In this document: positions 59,003 through 64,000 of the stretch, piece after piece | Position numbering within the stretch: the stretch's first letter is position 1 | Layout: every line of letters starts with the position of its first letter | Origin: Strobilurus pachycystidiatus | Lineage: Eukaryota > Basidiomycota > Agaricomycetes > Agaricales > Physalacriaceae | DNA: 64,000 nucleotides | Direction: 5' to 3' | NCBI GenBank assembly: GCA_019915135.1 | Contig: JAHLMK010000032.1 | Span: 62,001-126,000, forward strand | Translations under genes and position numbers: made by a program | The notes under the pieces: model-generated | Databases searched by the model: none | Told to the model about the DNA's origin: nothing | Seen by the model: the letters and a program-made list of their open reading frames with translations, nothing else

Positions 59003-60676
59003 TGATGTGCAAGTTCGGAATAGACCTCTAAAAAAGAAGCTATCGTCTAACCACACTATCAATCCTTATCACAACTAACACTCCTTGTAAGGGAGATGGG
59101 GTGCACAAAGGTTTGAGAGAACAAGGTGCTTTTGGGTAATGGAGAAATAGAGATGTATTCCGAATCGCTGTAGTTAAACTACGAGTTGTTTTTGGGGGTG
59201 TAGGGATTCTGATAGAAATGACACAAGAAAACCTTGAAGTCGTAGGCCGAACCTCTTGACGTATGAAGACCTTAAACAGCGCGAGGCAATGTAGCTTCTA
59301 CCTATCAAGTGCTCTGGTGTACAAGGACTTTGTCTTGGAATCGTCAGGCCGCTACCGCAGGTTTTACGCCACTGGACTGCTAACGATAAGGACTCCTTCT
59401 TGCACTTAAACCAAACTTCTAGTGTCTTGCACCGGGACCAAAGGTTCCGAAAGGTGTCTCAGACGTTGACAACACTCGGTCAAACTCAACTTATTCCTCA
59501 AAGGAAAGTACTTCACGAAAGAGCGTGAGTGCAGGGCAGAACCACTTGCAAACCGGCCTTCTTGCGAATACAAGGTTCTAACACCAAGTAGATTCGTTGG
59601 TACTCGACTTGGTACGTCGGAATAAGGTTCTTTTGAGTCTTTCAAGGAGTTTGGCAACACCTGATTGTCTTTAAATCTTGGAAAGGTCTTTGGGGTCTTT
59701 GGGTACTTTGCAGAAATGAGTCGAAACTCAAGATAGATTCACTACAACGGCTGCGTCTGACTAGCGGCTACTGGAGGGGGCTCTAAGCTACCAAAATATG
59801 GGTCCTTTGGGCCCTTTTATACTACTGGTGGTCTCCTACTGAGTAAGCATCTATTCTAGGATCGGATACATTGGACATTTGAGTCATACAAATGCTGGGT
59901 TCTTATTGGCTATCCCTGGTCGAAACAACTGCGGACAGGCCGCTTGGTCCTTTAGCCATATATGCCACCTTGGCGGTATGGTATAATCCTTGGGCCCCGG
60001 AGATTGAGGTCCGATAAGGACTTCGATCCTTAGGTATCTTTATGATGCAAGGTCCTACGGACACCTGCTTTCTTGTGGATAGGTTGGATGGAGATCGTTA
60101 AGAACGTCCTTTCAAGCGCTGACATTACAGGGGAGTGCTTTCTTAGAGTGGTAATACACCCTGCTTTCAGAGTGGTCCTTGATTGTGGATCATGATCAAT
60201 CGGCATAGCGGAAGGCGTCGGTTCGGAGTCCTTGACAGCTCCAAAGATTATTTCCCCAGAAGGGTTGTGACGTCCTTGAACTATTTCGGGACCTTCCAGG
60301 TCTTTGGGTTGAGGTGCGCAGGTCTTGGGTTGCTCTAACTGAACCGCTTGGAGACCTTTGGACCCTCCTTGGGTGCGAATAGTTATAGCACATAGTCTGT
60401 AGTACAAGGTACACGCAAAGGTACGGGATCTTGAAAGAGATCCAACGCGCGGATAAGGATATTTGGATGAAGGTGATCAAAGGTTTTGATCGCGCCTGTC
60501 CTAATGGACTTGTTAAGGCGCCTGGACCTTGTCCTGGAGGCTTGCCCGCGTCAAGGCAGTAACTCCTGCGTGCTCTATCCTAGTACTTGACTGGAGGTTC
60601 CTAAGGTCTTTGGGCTATTCAGGAATCACAAAATTCCCCGTTTCTAGTACTGGAATAGTACCCTGCGTATCAACGT
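58999..60676 (-). mobile_element. solo LTR (1.67-kb family, copy 2), flanked by ACGT
   Basis: LTR 59003-60672, inverted relative to the copy at 6840-8511 and matching it over the full length, including the TATA box (near 59815, minus strand) and the 84-codon frame (59660-59406). ACGT lies at 58999-59002 and 60673-60676. It sits inside a GAC/GAG-rich minisatellite. Confidence 0.75.
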
Positions 60677-60679
60677 GGG

Positions 60680-61145
60680 TACGTGCAAGCCGAGGAGCAA
60701 GAGACAACACCAGGAACAAGATTGCAATGACGACAATGACAAGGACCAACGTCGAGTACGGGGGCCCATGAACTGCACTTACAACGAGGACGAGCGACAA
60801 CCACAACGAGGATGAGCGACGGCGAGGACGACCACACGCGACAACAAGCACAAGCACACGCGACGACAAGGGCGAGCATCCGCGACGACAACAACGAGGG
60901 CGAGCACCCGCTACAATGATGCACTCACAAGAATTGTCAATTGCCAGGACGAGGATAGCGTACCGCAAGAACGAGGACAGGCAACGATGACGACGAACAC
61001 CTGCGACCTTGATGCCAGAACAAGGACAGCCCATTGCGAGAACGGGGATAGCTTACTGCGGGGACGAGGACAGGCGACCGCAAAGACATGGAGACGACGA
61101 GATCAACAACTGCAACGACACCGAAGATGAGGACAGGGATCATTG
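60680..61145. repeat. degenerate GAC/GAG-rich minisatellite
   Basis: Irregular units built on ACGAGGACGAGC and CGCGACGACAA run for about 450 bp. The same repeat type lies on the other side of the LTR (58.88-58.99 kb) and in patches at 23.0-23.8 kb. Long frames here are open because the repeat lacks stops. Confidence 0.6.
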
Positions 61146-61626
61146 ACCAGTCAAGTACGGTAGCTGCTTTTGGGCAACTCTGGAAAACTCTCTGATTTTG
61201 TTACCATTATTGTACTTGTGCATATAGTTGGGACTTAAATATTATTTGCTTGTTTTGCCTCCTTCTTGTGTGTGTACAACAACAGCAACGATAAATATGG
61301 TATCTGGATGGTTTCTACCAAGTTTTGGTTGTTGTCTTCTGTGTCTACGGCAGTCTACTATAGGCCTATGTTAGCACTGGCGTGAGCCTACGACAACCTA
61401 TCAAGGGGGGTACCTTTTGACTGGCCTATCAGGTGTACGGATATCACCGTAGCTCGCCATATCCTCTTCATTCTTTCCTGAAGTTCAGTTCCCACATTCA
61501 TTGTGTAACAAAGCCGCCCACCGAGTTGAGTTGAGCTCACACTTTGAGGGAAGGACAGTTACAACGTGATGATACAATACAGTACATATGAAGTCTACAA
61601 ACAATTGTTAGTACAGAGTCAGTCAG
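61146..61626. other. no gene seen
   Basis: AT-rich intergenic sequence with no coding signal or repeat end recognised. Confidence 0.4.
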
Positions 61627-62214
61627 TCAGTCTACCACGGCGATCTTCATCTCCAACATCCCCATGCAGCCCCTCACCAATCCCTGCAACCGCAAAAAAT
61701 GATGCGCATCAAGAAGGTCTGAGCACCACAGAATTCCCCTGCGCAGTAGCTCTTGGTTGTTTCTGCACCGCGCGCAATACGCCATGGTCAGGCGGCCTTG
61801 TCCTGGCTCGTGACCTCCTCATTCCAGTAATGCCATTGCAAGTTGCGGATGGGCATTGGGCGTGTTGAAATTGGTTTGCAAGGTGGCGAGGATGTTGTGG
61901 ATGGTGACGCCGTTGGGATCGGAGGGCCGGACGTCAACGTACCACGGGTAGCGGGGGTGGTAAATGCGCATGAACGGCGCAGTGCGCGCAGTTGCAAGCT
62001 GCAGGAGGTGAATCTGGTTGAATGTGCGGCCGAGAAATTGGAAGAGCATGGTCTCGGTGCCGGTGAAGGGAGGGAAGCGGATGTCCATGTTTAATGGTGG
62101 ACGGTGAGGGGTGTAGAGAAGCAGAGTGTGTACAGAACGCTTCATGGGGTCTGGGCATTCTGTGGGGAGGTCAGAATGTAAGCTGTGAGAAGGTGGATTG
62201 ATCATCTTGGACAT
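61627..62214 (-). pseudogene. DUF6699-like protein with one in-frame stop
   Basis: Minus-strand frame from 62214 contains YTPHRPPLNMDIRFPPF, FMRIYHPRYPWYVDVRPSDP and NGVTIHNILATLQTNF, the W-D-R-P / PW.idV / VTv.DvL pattern of the DUF6699 family, which is expanded in Agaricomycetes. A TGA at 61819-61821 stops it after LAMALLE, but the same frame continues with RRGILWCSDLLDAHHFLRLQ and GLV to a stop at 61627, resembling the family C-terminus (rGv.R.DwL...f.GL). It is either a single-stop pseudogene or a truncated protein. The role of the family is unknown. Confidence 0.5.
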
Positions 62215-62255
62215 CGGACCTAGTCTCCCCTAGGCAGACTTGATCAGCTTGAACC

Positions 62256-62830
62256 TCACTCATCGGACCTGTTCTTGGGTGCAACGACCTTCTGGACAAT
62301 TGACGGATGGAGTTTGAAATCCTGCGGCCAGTCGCGGCAGTTACATTGATATATTGAACTCACCATCGTCCTTCTTGGGGCGAGGGAACCAGTCGTCGTC
62401 TCTGTCATTTCACTTGGAGGATGGCTTGAGCGAGAAGGCGTGTTTTGGGCGGTCACGTAGAGGCGGAGAAAGGAGCGATGCACTAGATGGATGCTGGCGA
62501 TGCCGCCAAACAGACCATCAAGAGCATAGATAAGGCGCAATGGCAGAAAGCACTGCACTGCCGGCCGGAAGCAAATTTGAGCAAATTTTGGGCATACTTG
62601 GAATTTATTGTATGCCGAATCAGAGACTGGGTTCAATAGACTGTTCTTAAGTGAGATTGGCTCGTGGAATGAGGAAACGGACTCACTCAGCGAGAGCAGC
62701 CATAGGTATCTGCCGTTCTGGAACGAGTCGGCTGAGTACGCAACCTGCTGGAGCTTGATAGGGGAATGAATGTGGTGTTGGCGGCGTACTTGATAGCGCC
62801 GAGGATGTGGAAATAAGTCAGACTTGCGAC
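62256..62830 (-). CDS. possible unrecognised gene remnant
   Basis: A 126-codon minus-strand frame (62636-62256) has a hydrophobic stretch (FLPLRLIYALDGLFGGIASI) and possible upstream exon sequence to about 62830 (SADSFQNGRYLWLLSL). No motif is strong enough to name a family and splice sites are unclear. Confidence 0.2.
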
Positions 62831-64000
62831 GATGAGGAAGAAGACAATTGTCCTAATGGACGACTACGCCGTGTGTATCACAGACAGCTTCAGAGCTTGG
62901 GCATGGGACTCGTGTTGACAATTGATGAGGGAAGTGCTCTAAACTTGGTACAGCACCCGCTGTTGCAGCAGAGGCTGCTGGACGAGGCCTTCAATGGGTA
63001 TGTGAGAGTTTGGAGAAAATGAGAGCGAGCCGCGGGTCGGCGAGCTTTTTTGGCTGCCTGTTTTGTTGGTATTTTCTGTTGTGCCCCGGTTTTGCTACGC
63101 TTGCGGTGGCCCATCCTGTTTATTGTTCCAAAAAACCAAAACATTCCTGGCTCTTCCCATGCACATCCCGACATTGAAATGTTTGGTATGCCAATGGAGG
63201 TAAAGAAAGAATACTCAATCGATGGCAACTATCTCGGGAGGCTCTTGTTCCTCAATGAAACCATGCACAAACAGTTGCTTGATGCCGGTGCTGGCGTGAA
63301 GTACAAATTCCGATGGCCGAAGAGTTACCAGGACGAACTGGATGTGGTCACTCAACCTCTCGTTCAATTGCACGCGCAAATGGTTGAGAAGGGGAGTAAT
63401 TTCGGGCAGGCGGCAAGCCCAGATTTCTCCTATTTTGTCTTCCGCGATCCAGAAATGCCCCAACGCGCCTATATGACTCGCGTGTACTCCAACATCCTCC
63501 CTGATGGAGTCGAGAACATTCCCAAAAATAATGCGCTATATACGATGTATGTCTGCTGGCGGGTTGCATGCAACCCGAAATTTTGGGAGAAATTCCTCAC
63601 CATGCTCCGCAATGTCTCCAAGAACATACTCGAGGTGGAGAAGGGCAATGAGAGGCAAGGGTTCTATCCAGGTGGATGCATCGATCTTGCAAATGTGCCA
63701 AGGCCAGTGCGATCCGGCGACATTCCAGAGCCTAGAAAACTCCGACAGCCTGTGCCAAAGGGCTACAAGGAGAGGGATAATTCTATGTCGACAATTATCG
63801 AGGGAAGCTTCCAAGAAGGTCCTCCCCTAGACCTTTCAGACCCTCTGGTAGCAGAAGACAGTATTGTATTTTCACGTTTACTGGAAGCAAAAGAGAGGTT
63901 CGAAGAAAGCTCACCAGAGCACAACAAGTTCAACCAAGTCATCATGGATGTGCCTGAGCACGTTTCGAATTTGGACGATTTTTTCGGCAATGCAACCGTT
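62807..64000 (+). pseudogene. unrecognised protein, in-frame stop, runs off the window end
   Basis: A plus-strand frame starts MEISQTCDDEEEDNCPNGRL, has a TGA at 63020-63022, then continues in the same frame to the end of the window (about 380 codons). Distinct parts are RAFLAACFVGIFCCAPVLLR (hydrophobic, possible membrane segment), EMFGMPMEVKKEYSIDGNYL, FRDPEMPQRAYMTRVYSNIL and LYTMYVCWRVACNPKFWEKF. A charged acidic region follows. No domain is recognised. The single stop and otherwise open frame suggest recent loss or an unrecognised intron near 63020. The 3' end is outside the window. Confidence 0.45.

Noticed and set aside
60680..61145. Long open frames in the minisatellite (several over 60 codons)
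   Set aside because: They follow from the lack of stop codons in GAC/GAG repeats and change frame with unit length.

Overview
The window looks like nuclear DNA of a mushroom-forming basidiomycete (Agaricomycetes). The evidence is many short (41-64 nt) GT-AG introns, closely packed divergently transcribed housekeeping genes, and transposon families typical of that class (DIRS-like YR retroelement, Helitron with a DUF6570-type N-terminus, MULE and hAT remnants, TET/JBP-like dioxygenase). The species cannot be named from the sequence alone. All family names come from motif recognition; no database search was run.

Layout. 0.5-35 kb is a transposon-rich accessory region. It holds a decayed DIRS-like element (0.5-2.5 kb) and a TIR-bounded element carrying a fragment of a host-type gene (2.6-4.75 kb). 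A JmjC-like pseudogene follows, split by a 1.67-kb solo LTR (6-10.7 kb). A large coiled-coil family pseudogene is split by a hAT-type MITE, an 850-bp solo LTR and a second MITE (11.1-15.9 kb). Then come a nested MULE/LTR/hAT graveyard (17.4-19.8 kb), a TET/JBP-like dioxygenase with intact catalytic residues (20.8-22.5 kb), and a Helitron Rep-helicase gene broken by TGA codons and by another solo LTR (26.2-33.5 kb).

35-52.6 kb is a conserved gene-dense block: SNF1 kinase, PAN3, TFIIE-beta, a FluG-like amidohydrolase, a Yae1-family protein, NOM1/Sgd1, a POP7/Rpp20-like protein, eRF1, and a kinase-like gene. Three gene pairs in it start head to head with only 91-155 bp between start codons. Several deduced gene models (TFIIE-beta, amidohydrolase, Yae1, POP7, eRF1, SNF1 and others) give a coding length divisible by three after intron removal, which supports the splice sites.

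52.6-64 kb is again repeat-rich. A complete non-autonomous LTR element (54.0-58.6 kb, TSD CTGGG) contains a spliced three-exon gene. The second copy of the 1.67-kb LTR lies in inverted orientation (59.0-60.7 kb) inside a GAC/GAG-rich minisatellite. A DUF6699-like pseudogene, a weak ORF and a truncated unknown gene follow at the end.

The most interesting threads are these. Solo LTRs sit in pseudogenes so cleanly that removing the LTR plus one target-site duplicate restores the frame. One LTR family is flanked by ACGT at both of its sites. Reading-frame breaks in transposons are often consistent with CGA-to-TGA changes, in a region that also encodes a candidate 5-methylcytosine oxidase.
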